A DNA stretch of 64,000 nucleotides from Acidobacteriota bacterium (GTDB lineage Bacteria; Acidobacteriota; Vicinamibacteria; Vicinamibacterales; UBA2999): positions 1 through 64,000 of the forward strand of contig JAUYQQ010000009.1 in the NCBI GenBank assembly GCA_030697165.1, read 5' to 3'. This document shows, one piece after another, positions 17,521-25,912 of the stretch. Both the position numbers and the translations under genes were made by a program. The first letter of the stretch is position 1. Each line of letters starts with the position of its first letter. Under the pieces are notes generated by a model. That model saw only the letters and a list, made by a program, of their open reading frames with translations, was not told the origin of the DNA and ran no database searches.

Positions 17521-18032
17521 CACGCCAGTCCTCGCGCCCGCATCACCGCCTCGAACAGTCCACGACTCCGCGGCCGGAAGCCGGGCAACCGCCCGGCCTG
17601 GTACAGCGCCAACCACGGCAGCCCGGCGGCGAAGCTGACCGCGGCCAGATCGCCGTAGTTGAAACAGTAGAACGCCAGCTGATGGCCGGGAACCTCGCTG
17701 TCGGCCGTCAGGTTGTACAGCGCGTCGCGCACCGCCGGTGGCAAGTCGGCCACCTTGTAAGTTGGGGTCGGGAGGGTCGCGAGCAACTTGTAGATCGAGG
17801 CTCGCGACGGGCACTTGAGACTCTCGCTCCGACAACGCTGATCAATGGCAGAAAGCAGGTCGGCCGTGCGAGGCCGGTCGTAGTTACCCACCGCGTCGGC
17901 GAGCACGGCCAGGGTCCGTGGCGCAATTCTGGAAGTCCCGCGGTCCGACCGTGGCCTGCGCCCGGTCACCGCAGCCCCTTTTAGGCGTGTTTCCGCACGT
18001 CCAAGGGTGGCTGCCATGTCAAAGATGGACAT
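17520..18032 (-). CDS. Probable antitoxin-like partner of the nucleotidyltransferase, function unrecognised
   Basis: Encodes 170 residues if read from the ATG at 18032. The central region has TLAVLADAVGNYDRPRT and CPSRASIYKLLATLPTP, which look like a helix-turn-helix, followed by a domain rich in aromatic residues (YCFNYGDLAAVSF). The position directly upstream of, and overlapping, the AbiEii-like gene suggests an AbiEi-like regulator/antitoxin, but it does not match that family clearly. The start is uncertain: an alternative GTG at 17969 is preceded by AAGGGG, and an ATG at 18017 is also in frame. A palindrome with an embedded TATAAT lies immediately upstream. Confidence 0.65.
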   Translation of the reverse strand: MSIFDMAATLGRAETRLKGAAVTGRRPRSDRGTSRIAPRTLAVLADAVGNYDRPRTADLLSAIDQRCRSESLKCPSRASIYKLLATLPTPTYKVADLPPAVRDALYNLTADSEVPGHQLAFYCFNYGDLAAVSFAAGLPWLALYQAGRLPGFRPRSRGLFEAVMRARGLA

Positions 18033-18035
18033 AGG

Positions 18036-18060
18036 TGGTATTAATTATAGACGAATACCA
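18036..18060 (-). promoter_or_regulatory. Promoter and operator of the AbiEii-like pair
   Basis: TGGTATT (18036-18042) and AATACCA (18054-18060) form a perfect 7-base inverted repeat with an 11-base spacer. Inside it, on the minus strand, is TATAAT (18049-18044), a consensus -10 box. Transcription would start at about 18037, only some 5 bases before the ATG at 18032, so the message would be almost leaderless and a bound dimer would occlude the promoter. The -35 match is poor. Confidence 0.6.
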
Positions 18061-18075
18061 TCTAATCTCGACATG

Positions 18076-19509
18076 TTAGCTGGCGCCAAAGGCGTACAGG
18101 GCCTGCGTGGTCCTGACGTAGATGCGGCCGTCGGCCACGGCCGGCGTGGCATACGCTTCCTCGTTCAGCACGTTCACCGACTGCACGGCCAGATCACCAC
18201 CGGGCGACACCACCACCACGGCGCCGGCTTCGGTCGTGATGTAGACGTGACCATCCGCAGCAATCGGCGATGCGAACACCGCGCCGGGTGCGCCGGTCAG
18301 CCGGCCCTGCTTGATCACGGCACCGGTGTCGGGGTTCAGCGTGGTGACAATGCCGTTGTCGTTCACCATGTAGAGGACGTTCCGGAACAACAGTGGCGAC
18401 GGCAGCTGCGGCACGCTGCGCTGGTACTTCCAGCGGATGGCGGTGTCGCTCATGTCACCAGAGCCGCCGAGACGGATCGCGAGCATGCCGTTCTCGGAAT
18501 CAAGCGCCGCGCGATAGTACGCCCACTCGTCCTTGTTGAGCGAACCGTTGGTGTCGAGGTCGGCCACGTCGAACCAGAATGCCTGGGTGAACTTCGGAAA
18601 CTCCGTCTTCTGGATCACGCCATCGCCATTGGCGTCGGCAGTCTTCCACACCTCGTCCGCGGCCGGAATCGAGATCTTGTTGCCAGGATCGTTCACCGGC
18701 GCGCCGTATCCGTTCACGTAGATGGTGTCGCCGCCAATCACCGGCGTGGACTTCATCTCGAACGACAGGCCACCCACCCACCACAGCTTCTTGCCCGTGG
18801 CCGCGTCGTACGACGTCAGCAGGAACGAACCCGGCAGCAGCACCTGGTCGCGACCGTCGGGACCGCGCCACAGGATGGGCGTGGAGTGCCCGCTCTTGGC
18901 CTCGGGCCGATCGATCTTCCACACCTGCTTGCCGGTGCGCTTGTCGAGCGCCATCACGTACGAACCCAGGCTCTGATCGCAGGCGAGGATCAGCAGGTCG
19001 CCGGCAATCACGGGCGAGGCGCCCATGCCGTAGATGTTGTTGAACGGCCCGAGCGGCAACTTCCACAGTTGCTTGCCCGCGGCGTTGTAGGCCACCAGCC
19101 CGTAGTCGGGGAAGAACACGTAGACGCCATCCGCTTCGACCGCCGGGCTCGGCGAGGCCGGGTTGTTGCGCTTATCAACGACCTTCGTCGTGACCTTCGG
19201 CGCGACTCGCTCCCACAGGATCTTGCCGCCCAGCCGATCGATGGCCATGGTCACCAGGTCGTCACCGCGTAGGGCGGTGAGATAGAGACGGTCCTGGTAC
19301 AAGATTGGGGACGAATGACCTTGCGGCAGCGCCAGCCGCCACAGCAGGTTCTTGTCCGGACCGAACTGGGTCGGCACGCCCGTGGCGGTGGACAGGCCCG
19401 ATCCGTTGGGACCGCGAAACCGTGCCCAGTCGGGCTCGGCCGCAACTAATGAGGTGGCCGCAAGGACGGCGAACACGCCAGGGACAACGACGGATCGGAT
19501 GTGAGTCAC
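18076..19509 (-). CDS. Exported PQQ-type beta-propeller protein with inserted EF-hand pair
   Basis: A 477-residue BamB/quinoprotein-like beta-propeller. Propeller blades show the W-motif AxDxxTGxxxW, for example GALDKRTGKQVWK-like segments (MALDKRTGKQVWKIDR) and YDAATGKKLWWVGG. Between blades, at about residues 295-340, sit two EF-hand calcium loops (DANGDGVIQKTEF and DLDTNGSLNKDEW). A signal peptide (VVPGVFAVLAATSLVAAEP) is present after a GTG start at 19509; a longer frame upstream is possible but adds a region overlapping the divergent promoter. The PQQ-ligating residues of true dehydrogenases were not found, so it is more likely a binding or assembly protein than an enzyme. Confidence 0.75.
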   Translation of the reverse strand: MTHIRSVVVPGVFAVLAATSLVAAEPDWARFRGPNGSGLSTATGVPTQFGPDKNLLWRLALPQGHSSPILYQDRLYLTALRGDDLVTMAIDRLGGKILWERVAPKVTTKVVDKRNNPASPSPAVEADGVYVFFPDYGLVAYNAAGKQLWKLPLGPFNNIYGMGASPVIAGDLLILACDQSLGSYVMALDKRTGKQVWKIDRPEAKSGHSTPILWRGPDGRDQVLLPGSFLLTSYDAATGKKLWWVGGLSFEMKSTPVIGGDTIYVNGYGAPVNDPGNKISIPAADEVWKTADANGDGVIQKTEFPKFTQAFWFDVADLDTNGSLNKDEWAYYRAALDSENGMLAIRLGGSGDMSDTAIRWKYQRSVPQLPSPLLFRNVLYMVNDNGIVTTLNPDTGAVIKQGRLTGAPGAVFASPIAADGHVYITTEAGAVVVVSPGGDLAVQSVNVLNEEAYATPAVADGRIYVRTTQALYAFGAS

Positions 19510-19570
19510 GCTGGCAGTGTAAACGCCACCGAACGCGAACGCTACCCCACCGGACACATAATTAGTCACC

Positions 19571-20491
19571 GTGTTGACCTTCGACGACGACCGGGCGTTC
19601 GCGCTGCTCGACTTCAGGATGCGCGTGCTCCTGCCCGCGCAATATCAAGATGCCGCCGACGCCGTGCAACCGGTGCCCATGCGCTCGGCCGGACTGAAGT
19701 TCGACGCCGGCGGCAAGGTCGCCTGGGACGAGATCTGGCAGAGCTTCTGCGACCTGGCCATGGCCGGCGGGCCGCCCCACAAGGGAACGCTGCTCGAACC
19801 GGGACGGCCGGACGCGATTGCGGCGGAACCGGATCGCTACCAGGAGGTGGTGGACGAGATCTGCCGGGGCGTCACCATGGCGAGCGAGTTGTTGGCCACC
19901 GAATCACCCGTCCCCGGTCGCGTCAGGGTCAGCTGCTTCAGCGACACCATGGCCGATTGGCTGCTGCGCGCCATCACGATGGAGAATGTTGCCGTGACGC
20001 GCGCCGGCGACCTGGATCTCGACCTCCCGGCCGCGCCGCATTTTCGCCTCGACAAGGAAATCAAGAACGTCGTCACGGTCATTGCCAAGACGACGCATTA
20101 CTGGATGGGCCACCTGGGGCGGGTGCACAAGGCCGACATCGGCGGATTGTTTGCGTTGCTATCCGCGGAGCTTCCGCTACTCGAGCCGGAGCCGGCCGAC
20201 GGACCGGAGACCGCGACCACCCGGCGCGCGGTGGCAGCGGCGATCGAGCAGGACGGCCTTCGCGCGGTTGATGATCGCTACCAGGGCTGGATGGGTCTGG
20301 AGACCACAAGCGTCGGCACCGCCGTCTGGATGATGCGCGCGCTGGTGGCCGGCAACGTGCTCGCGAGGCGCGAGGAGCAAACGCTGTTCGTGCCGGTCAA
20401 CGCCGCGATCGATCCGGCTGGCGAGATCCTGGTCCCGCGCCTGGCGCTCGTCCATCGACTGGCCGCGCGGCGGGGCAACCCGCCTACTTAG
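19571..20491 (+). CDS. Conserved-looking hypothetical protein, 306 residues
   Basis: A GTG-started, soluble protein with no signal peptide or recognised motif. It is rich in Asp/Ala/Arg. A tract with a DTMADWLLRAITMENVAVTR helix and the HYWMGHLGRVHKADIGGLFALL segment could be an all-alpha domain. It is divergent from the propeller gene with about 61 bases between starts, and its end overlaps the DUF885 gene end by 8 bases. No function can be assigned. Confidence 0.6.
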   Translation: MLTFDDDRAFALLDFRMRVLLPAQYQDAADAVQPVPMRSAGLKFDAGGKVAWDEIWQSFCDLAMAGGPPHKGTLLEPGRPDAIAAEPDRYQEVVDEICRGVTMASELLATESPVPGRVRVSCFSDTMADWLLRAITMENVAVTRAGDLDLDLPAAPHFRLDKEIKNVVTVIAKTTHYWMGHLGRVHKADIGGLFALLSAELPLLEPEPADGPETATTRRAVAAAIEQDGLRAVDDRYQGWMGLETTSVGTAVWMMRALVAGNVLARREEQTLFVPVNAAIDPAGEILVPRLALVHRLAARRGNPPT

Positions 20492-22220
20492 CTTCGGCGA
20501 GTTCGTCGGCGATGAACTGGTTCATGCGCTGCTCGAGCACCGGCAGCGGCACCGAGCCGATCGCCAGGATCGCATCGTGAAAGCGCCGCTGATCGAACTT
20601 CGCGCCGAGTTTCTCTTCGGCCTCGCGACGATGCCGGCGGATCTGTATTTCACCGAGCTTATAGGCCAGCGCCTGTCCAGGCCAGGCGATGTAGCGATCG
20701 ATCTCGGTCGTGATCTCGTGCTCGGACAGCGGTGCGCGATCGCGCAGGTAACTCATCGCCTGCTCGCGCGTCCAGCCGAACTGGTGAATGCCGGTGTCGA
20801 TCACCAGCCGGCACGCGCGCCACATCTCGTAGGTCAGCCGGCCCATGTCCTCGTACGGCGTTTCGTAGATCCCCATCAGGGTGCCCAGCCACTCGACGTA
20901 AAGTCCCCAGCCTTCGCCGTATCCGGAAAACGACGTGCCTCGGCGGAAGTCCGGTCGTTCCGGCCCTTCGAGCGCCAGCGCCGCCTGGAAGCTGTGACCC
21001 GGCGTGCACTCGTGCAGCGTGAGCGCGGCGAGAGTGTAGAGCGGGCGCGCCGGCAGGTTGTAGGTGTTCATCAGGCACGCCTCGAGACCGCCACGGCCAC
21101 CGGTGTAGATGGGCGCGATCGCGTCGGGCACGGGCCTGATGCCGTGCCGCCGCCGCGGCAGGAAGCCAATGGTTTCAGCAAGCTTGTCGTCGGCCTTCTT
21201 GGACACGTAGGCCGAGTACGACAGCAGTTCGCGCGGCGTCTTCGCATAGAACTGCGGGTCGGTCCTCATGAACCTGAAGAACTCGGCCATCGTGCCCTTG
21301 AAGCCCGCCTTGTCCTTGGTCGCGAGCATCTCCGCTTCGAGGCGGGCCACTTCTTTCAGGCCGATGTCGTGAATCTCTTTCGGCGTCAGCGCCAGGGTGG
21401 TGTGCTTCTCGATCTGCGCCTGGTAGAACTTCGTGCCGTCCGGCAACTCGAACGCGCCGAGCGTGCGGCGCGCCTTCTCGAGATACTCCTGCCGAATCAT
21501 CGTCAGCAGTTCCGCGTAAGCCGGAGCGACCAGCTCTCGAATGACGGTATCGGCGTCAGCGCGCAGCGCCGCCTGCTCTGCCGCCGGGATGCCGGCCGGC
21601 ATCTGGGTAAACGGAGTGTAGAGGGGATTACTGGCATCGGCCGTCACGTACGGCTCGATGGTTTGATCGCGTCCAATCACCGACACCCGCGGCACGCTGT
21701 AGCCGCGCGCCAGGCCGGCGCGCATGTTGGTGATTTGCTCGTCGAAATATCGCGGCACATCGCGCAGCCGCGCGAGATACGCGCGATACGCGGCCGTGTT
21801 GGCGAAGCCCTGGCGCGGCGTAAACGAGGTCCAGAAGAACGTGTCGCTGTTGAAGGGCGCTTCGTAGGTGCGGTACTGGACGTCGCTGATCAGTTCGCGC
21901 AGCGAGGTGCGAAAGATCTGCGCGTTGATCTGCTCCTCGGCCGACAGCTGGTCAAAGGGAATGGTGTCGAAGGTCGCGAGCGCCTTGGTCCAGTAAGCAA
22001 GCCGCGCCTGCTGTGTCGCGGCGTCGACGGGCGCGAAGCGGTCACTCGCCGCGGCGCCGCGGCCCAGTTCCTTTTGCCGCCAGTTCCATTCCTCGGTATA
22101 CAGCGCCCGAAGCCGCGCGTCGGCAGACGTGTCGGCCGGGGCCTGCGCCGATGCCGCCGAGAACAGGGCTACGGCGAGGAGGACCGCCATCAGTGGGACG
22201 CGCGCGAGGGCCTTCAACAT
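20484..22220 (-). CDS. DUF885-family exported hydrolase
   Basis: A 578-residue protein with a signal peptide (MLKALARVPLMAVLLAVALF, then SAASAQA). It contains the DUF885 signature TLHECTPGHSFQAALA at about residue 390, an inverted-zincin-like motif in which HExxPGH binds metal. Members are thought to be metallopeptidases or related hydrolases; several act on proline or glycine peptides. The C-terminus has WPGQALAYKLGEIQIRRHR, another conserved family segment. The shorter start at 22220 was chosen because the longer frame adds a short polar leader before the signal peptide. It is followed on the same strand by the DsbA-like gene's stop at a spacing of 8 bases. Confidence 0.8.
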   Translation of the reverse strand: MLKALARVPLMAVLLAVALFSAASAQAPADTSADARLRALYTEEWNWRQKELGRGAAASDRFAPVDAATQQARLAYWTKALATFDTIPFDQLSAEEQINAQIFRTSLRELISDVQYRTYEAPFNSDTFFWTSFTPRQGFANTAAYRAYLARLRDVPRYFDEQITNMRAGLARGYSVPRVSVIGRDQTIEPYVTADASNPLYTPFTQMPAGIPAAEQAALRADADTVIRELVAPAYAELLTMIRQEYLEKARRTLGAFELPDGTKFYQAQIEKHTTLALTPKEIHDIGLKEVARLEAEMLATKDKAGFKGTMAEFFRFMRTDPQFYAKTPRELLSYSAYVSKKADDKLAETIGFLPRRRHGIRPVPDAIAPIYTGGRGGLEACLMNTYNLPARPLYTLAALTLHECTPGHSFQAALALEGPERPDFRRGTSFSGYGEGWGLYVEWLGTLMGIYETPYEDMGRLTYEMWRACRLVIDTGIHQFGWTREQAMSYLRDRAPLSEHEITTEIDRYIAWPGQALAYKLGEIQIRRHRREAEEKLGAKFDQRRFHDAILAIGSVPLPVLEQRMNQFIADELAEAK

Positions 22221-22227
22221 GACGGAA

Positions 22228-22884
22228 TTATCGCCCATCTTCGCGCAGCGCGGCGGCGATGGCCGCGCGCACCGGCTCGTAGCCGATCTGCGCCAGCGGC
22301 TTGCCGTTGACGAAGAACGTCGGCGTGCGCGTCACGCCGAGCGCCTCGGCGTCTTCGGCATCCTGCTTGATGCGCCGCTCGGTTTCGGCGCTGGTGCTGG
22401 TGACGCCGAGCTTGGTCATGTCCAGCGCCAGGTTTCGCGCGTACACCGCGAGGAGATCGGGGCGCGGCGCATCGTGGCCCGCCCACTCGTGCTGGCGCCC
22501 GAGGAACTCGTCCATCAGCTCCCAGTACTTACCCTGTTCGCGGGCCCCTTCCAGCAGGCTCGCGGCGTAAGCGGCGTTCGGGTGGAACGTCGCGTAGCGC
22601 ACCACCAGCCGGACGCGGCCATCGAACTCGCGCATCAGTTGCTTGACGATCGGATGCATCGCCCCGCACGCTTCGCATTCAGGGTCGAGAAACTCCACCA
22701 GGGTGACCGGCGCATTGTCCGGACCCAGGGTCGGGCTGTGCGGCCGCACCAGCCGGTCCGACGCCTGCGATGCCGTCTGCTCCGCCTGGGTGGTCTCTTC
22801 GCTGCGATACCGATTGGCCGCAATCACGAACGCGGCCACCAGCGCGACGGCCACGCCACCCATCACGAACTTATTGATCTTCAT
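22228..22884 (-). CDS. DsbA-like thiol:disulfide interchange protein, membrane-anchored
   Basis: A 218-residue protein with an N-terminal membrane anchor (VMGGVAVALVAAFVIAANRY), then a thioredoxin fold: VTLVEFLDPECEACGAMHPI holds the CxxC catalytic pair (CEAC), and RTPTFFVNGKPL holds the cis-Pro loop. It belongs to the DsbA/BdbD-like thioredoxin_4 group that oxidises cysteines in exported proteins. The start MKINKF at 22884 is preceded by AGAGG at suitable spacing. The upstream dsbB-like gene overlaps its start by 14 bases, so the two are cotranscribed and act as an oxidase and its quinone-linked reoxidant. Confidence 0.85.
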   Translation of the reverse strand: MKINKFVMGGVAVALVAAFVIAANRYRSEETTQAEQTASQASDRLVRPHSPTLGPDNAPVTLVEFLDPECEACGAMHPIVKQLMREFDGRVRLVVRYATFHPNAAYAASLLEGAREQGKYWELMDEFLGRQHEWAGHDAPRPDLLAVYARNLALDMTKLGVTSTSAETERRIKQDAEDAEALGVTRTPTFFVNGKPLAQIGYEPVRAAIAAALREDGR

Positions 22885-23323
22885 CGAGACGACCTCTGAG
22901 ACGCTGCTGGCAGACAAACAGGGTGGCGACGATCAGCGTGAACGCCGCCAGCGACAAGAGCGGAATGGTGACGAACCCCAGCCACTCGATCTGCCGGTCG
23001 GTGCACGACACGCCCGTGGTGCACGGCGCAATGCTTTCCGGAATCAAGTGGTAGTAGAGCAGATTGTGGTACACCGCGACGGCCAGCCCGCCCGCCGCGA
23101 GCGGCCACGCGTATCGCAGCGCGCCCGGATCGCGCCCCAGCAACCCGACGGTGGTCACCACCACCAGCGGGTACATGAAGATTCGCTGGTACCAACAGAG
23201 CACGCACGGCGGCAGCCGCATCACCTCGCTGAAGAAGAGGCTGCCGAGGGCGGCCACCAGGCTGATCAGCCAGACCGCGAACAGCGGCTGCAGGACCGAG
23301 TCATCAATTGCCGGTTTCGGCAC
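22871..23323 (-). CDS. Disulfide bond formation protein DsbB/BdbC-like
   Basis: A 150-residue four-helix membrane protein. The first pair of redox cysteines is CVLC within the segment MRLPPCVLCWYQRIF, the classic DsbB/BdbC motif, and the second pair is in IAPCTTGVSC. These carry electrons from the periplasmic DsbA to membrane quinone. Helices lie at about residues 12-34, 46-62, 70-88 and 115-138. The ATG at 23323 gives the standard family N-terminus. The end overlaps the DsbA-like gene by 14 bases, so it is the first gene of a two-gene redox operon. Confidence 0.9.
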   Translation of the reverse strand: MPKPAIDDSVLQPLFAVWLISLVAALGSLFFSEVMRLPPCVLCWYQRIFMYPLVVVTTVGLLGRDPGALRYAWPLAAGGLAVAVYHNLLYYHLIPESIAPCTTGVSCTDRQIEWLGFVTIPLLSLAAFTLIVATLFVCQQRLRGRLDEDQ

Positions 23324-23370
23324 GGTGACCGATTATGCCTCAGGACTTGGCCGAGACTTCGATAGTTGTA

Positions 23371-23391
23371 CAAGTATATGTTATATACTTG
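23371..23391 (+). promoter_or_regulatory. Palindromic operator of the VapBC pair
   Basis: CAAGTATA (23371-23378) and TATACTTG (23384-23391) form a perfect inverted repeat with a 5-base spacer. The right arm contains TATACT, a good -10 candidate (23384-23389), which would place the transcription start at about 23396, at the GTG start codon (23397). Such palindromes are standard targets of VapB-type ribbon-helix-helix antitoxins. Confidence 0.7.
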
Positions 23392-23396
23392 GCCTC

Positions 23397-23618
23397 GTGG
23401 CGCAGATCACCCTCTACCTCCCCGACAAGATTGCCGGCCGTCTCAAGCACGCTGCTCAGAAGTCCGGCCAGAGCGTTTCGGCGTTTGTCACCGCTCTCGC
23501 CGAGCGCGAGCTCTCACCGGGCAAATGGCCAGCCTCGCTCGAGAAGCTCTACGGCGCGTGGGAGGGCGACTTCATCGTTGGGCCAGACGCACCGCCTGAT
23601 CACGTCGAGCTGCCGTGA
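23397..23618 (+). CDS. vapB: VapB-type antitoxin (ribbon-helix-helix)
   Basis: A 73-residue protein from a GTG start. Its N-terminal half, QITLYLPDKIAGRLKHAAQ followed by SGQSVSAFVTALAEREL, is a ribbon-helix-helix DNA-binding domain. The C-terminal part (EGDFIVGPDAPPDHVELP) is the flexible tail that normally binds and blocks the VapC active site. It overlaps the VapC gene by 4 bases (GTGA), the normal arrangement. The protein presumably represses its own promoter at the palindrome immediately upstream. A GTG start was chosen since the RHH fold begins there and the frame upstream is noncoding. Confidence 0.85.
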   Translation: MAQITLYLPDKIAGRLKHAAQKSGQSVSAFVTALAERELSPGKWPASLEKLYGAWEGDFIVGPDAPPDHVELP

Positions 23619-24025
23619 CCTACCTGCTCGATACCGATATTTGCATCGACTACCTGCGCGGGTCGAATGCCATGGTGCGCGACCGGCTGCTGGCGTGTGC
23701 GCCTGGCGACGTGTGCCTCTGCAGTGTGGTCAAGGCCGAGTTGCTGTTCGGGGCTCACAACAGCCAGAAGGTGGCCGCAAACCTTCGCCGGCTGCGCGAC
23801 TTCTTCGAACCGTTTCAGTCGGTCTTCTTCGATGATGGGGCGGCCGAGGTCTATGGTTCGCTGCGCTCACATCTTCGCCGCGAGGGGTCGGAGATTGGCT
23901 CGAACGATCTCATGATCGCGGCCATCGCCGTCGCTCTCGACCTCGCGCTGGTGACCCACAACCGCAGTGAGTTTGAGCGCGTGCCAGGGCTTCGTTTGGC
24001 CGCGTGGCAGGCGGACACGCCCTAG
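23615..24025 (+). CDS. vapC: VapC-type PIN-domain ribonuclease toxin
   Basis: A 136-residue PIN-domain protein. It starts MTYLLDTDICIDYLRG, the usual D-x-D start of a VapC, followed by the acidic VVKAELLFGA (Glu) and NDLMIAAIAVALDLALVTHN (Asp) that complete the Mg-binding carboxylate cluster. VapC toxins cleave RNAs, often initiator tRNA or rRNA. The start GTG at 23615 overlaps the antitoxin stop. The gene is close to the M28 peptidase gene but is a separate unit. Confidence 0.93.
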   Translation: MTYLLDTDICIDYLRGSNAMVRDRLLACAPGDVCLCSVVKAELLFGAHNSQKVAANLRRLRDFFEPFQSVFFDDGAAEVYGSLRSHLRREGSEIGSNDLMIAAIAVALDLALVTHNRSEFERVPGLRLAAWQADTP

Positions 24026-24096
24026 CCGCCCATCGGGACGAACGCGATAGACTGCCTGGTAGGCGGCTGATCGTGAACGGCCGGGAGGATGATGTG

Positions 24097-25659
24097 ATGA
24101 CAAGACGACAACTGATGTGGCTGCCGGCAGTGGGCCTCGCCGTGGTGATGTCCGGGGTGCTCGGACTGTCGGCGCAGTCGGGCGAGCCGGTTGACCTTGG
24201 CGCCGTTCAGCGCATCAAGGAAGAAGGCTTCGATCGGTCGCAGGTGATGGACACCGCGTGGTGGCTCACCGAGATCCACGGTCCGCGCCTGACCAACTCG
24301 CCGCAGATGCGCGCCGCCGCCGATTGGGCGGTGAAGAAGCTCGCCGAGTGGGGTCTCGCCAACGCGAAGCAAGAGCCCTGGGCCGCCGAGTTCGGCCGCG
24401 GCTGGAGCAACGAGCGCACCGTCGTCCACGTCATGAAGCCGACCCCATGGCCGGTGCTCGCGTACGCCAAGGCCTGGACACCGGGCACCGGCGCCGCGGT
24501 GACCGCCGACGTCGTGCTGGCACCAATAGCCACGGACGCCGACCTCGAGAAGTTTCGCGGCAAGCTCAAGGGCAAGGTCGTGCTACTGCAGGCGGCGCGC
24601 CCGGTGCCGCCGCTGTGGGAGGCGCCGGCGCGGCGCTACACCGCCAAGGACCTCGACGACATGCAGGAACAGCAGGTCGGCCCCGGGGGCGGCCCCGGCA
24701 ACTTCAACCCCGGCCAGGCCCAGGCGTTTGCCGCCAGGCGTAACGCGTTCCTGATCGCCGAGGGGGTGGTGGCGGTGCTCGAGCCGGGCAACGGCCGCGG
24801 CGACAGCGGCAGCGTGCTCGCCGCCGCGGGCGGTCCGCGCGGCCTGAAGGACCCACCCGTGCCGCCGCAACTGGCTGTGGCCACCGAGCACTACAACCGG
24901 CTGGCGCGCATGGCCGACAAGGGCACGCCGATCACGATTGAAGTTGACGTCCGCAGCACCTTCCACGATGCCAACCTCGGCATGTACAACATCGTCGCCG
25001 AGATTCCCGGGACGGATAAGGCGGACGAGGTGGTGATGCTCGGGGCCCACTTCGACTCGTGGCACGCTGGCACCGGCGCGGTCGACAACGCGTCGGGCTC
25101 GGCGGTGATGATGGAGGCCATGCGCATCCTCAAGCAGTCGGGCGTGAAGCTGCGGCGCACGGTGCGGCTGGGCCTGTGGACCGGCGAGGAGCAGGGCCTG
25201 ATCGGCTCGCGCGAGTACGTCAAGGCGCACTTCGGCGATCCCGCGACCATGCAGCTCAAGCCCGAGCACGCGAAGCTGGCCGCGTACTTCAACATGGACA
25301 ACGGCACGGGCGCCTATCGCGGGGTTTACCTGCAGGGTAACGAAGCGGTGGCGCCGATCTTCCGCGCCTGGATGGAGCCGTTCGGCAACATCGGCATGAC
25401 GGACCTCACCATTCGCAACACCGGTGGCACCGATCACCTGGCGTATCACGCGGTCGGCCTGCCGGGGTTCCAGTTCATCCAGGATCCGGTGCAGTACTCG
25501 AGCCGCACGCACCACTCGAGCCTGGACGTGTACGACCAGTTGATTCCCGCCGACCTGATGAAGAACGCGGTGATCACCGCGGCGTTTGCCTACCACGCCG
25601 CCAATCGCGAACAGATGCTGCCGCGACGGCCGGTGCCGAGGGCGACGCCGTCACGGTAA
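24097..25659 (+). CDS. Exported M28-family zinc peptidase
   Basis: A 520-residue protein with a signal peptide (MTRRQLMWLPAVGLAVVMSG). The M28 catalytic core lies in residues about 300-500: LGAHFDSWHAGTGAVDNASG supplies His and Asp zinc ligands, WTGEEQGLIGS the general-base Glu pair, FNMDNGTGAYRG the next Asp, and RTHHSSLDVYD the last His. The middle region has a PA-type insertion with a Gly-rich loop (GPGGGPGNFNPGQ). Family members are periplasmic or secreted aminopeptidases and carboxypeptidases. The start is supported by GGGAGG at 24083-24088. Confidence 0.9.
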   Translation: MTRRQLMWLPAVGLAVVMSGVLGLSAQSGEPVDLGAVQRIKEEGFDRSQVMDTAWWLTEIHGPRLTNSPQMRAAADWAVKKLAEWGLANAKQEPWAAEFGRGWSNERTVVHVMKPTPWPVLAYAKAWTPGTGAAVTADVVLAPIATDADLEKFRGKLKGKVVLLQAARPVPPLWEAPARRYTAKDLDDMQEQQVGPGGGPGNFNPGQAQAFAARRNAFLIAEGVVAVLEPGNGRGDSGSVLAAAGGPRGLKDPPVPPQLAVATEHYNRLARMADKGTPITIEVDVRSTFHDANLGMYNIVAEIPGTDKADEVVMLGAHFDSWHAGTGAVDNASGSAVMMEAMRILKQSGVKLRRTVRLGLWTGEEQGLIGSREYVKAHFGDPATMQLKPEHAKLAAYFNMDNGTGAYRGVYLQGNEAVAPIFRAWMEPFGNIGMTDLTIRNTGGTDHLAYHAVGLPGFQFIQDPVQYSSRTHHSSLDVYDQLIPADLMKNAVITAAFAYHAANREQMLPRRPVPRATPSR

Positions 25660-25663
25660 GGAA

Positions 25664-25912
25664 TTAACCGCGGATCTTGGCAATCAGCTGCGACATCACG
25701 GCCGGTGCGAGATCGCCGGCGTAGAGCCGCTCCAACAGCATGACGCGCTGCTCGGTCTCGCTGAGACCGGCAGCGGCGTCGCCGAGACCCGCTCGCGCCA
25801 TGCCGACCGCGGTCGCCCACATGCCGCACGCCATCTCGATCCGTTGCCCCGGAGTCAACGCCTGGTAGCGTGCCGCCAGGTACGCCTCGGTCGTCGGCAG
25901 CGTGTCGCTCAT
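25664..25912 (-). CDS. Small hypothetical protein, partner of the nucleotidyltransferase
   Basis: An 82-residue soluble, helix-rich protein (MSDTLPTTEAYLAARYQALT at the start; a central ETEQRVMLLERLYAG helix). No domain is recognised. Its ATG overlaps the stop of the upstream nucleotidyltransferase gene by 4 bases (ATGA), so the two form an operon. It may be an antitoxin or regulator, judged only from position. It ends 5 bases from the stop of the peptidase gene on the other strand. Confidence 0.6.
   Translation of the reverse strand: MSDTLPTTEAYLAARYQALTPGQRIEMACGMWATAVGMARAGLGDAAAGLSETEQRVMLLERLYAGDLAPAVMSQLIAKIRG

Noticed and set aside
18076-19509. PQQ-dependent dehydrogenase
   Set aside because: No cytochrome c domain and no PQQ-ligand or vicinal-disulfide motif, so a binding propeller is more likely.
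20577-22310. A 577-codon plus-strand frame opposite the DUF885 gene
   Set aside because: The minus strand has the signal peptide and metal motif; the plus product is Arg/Gly-rich without recognisable features.
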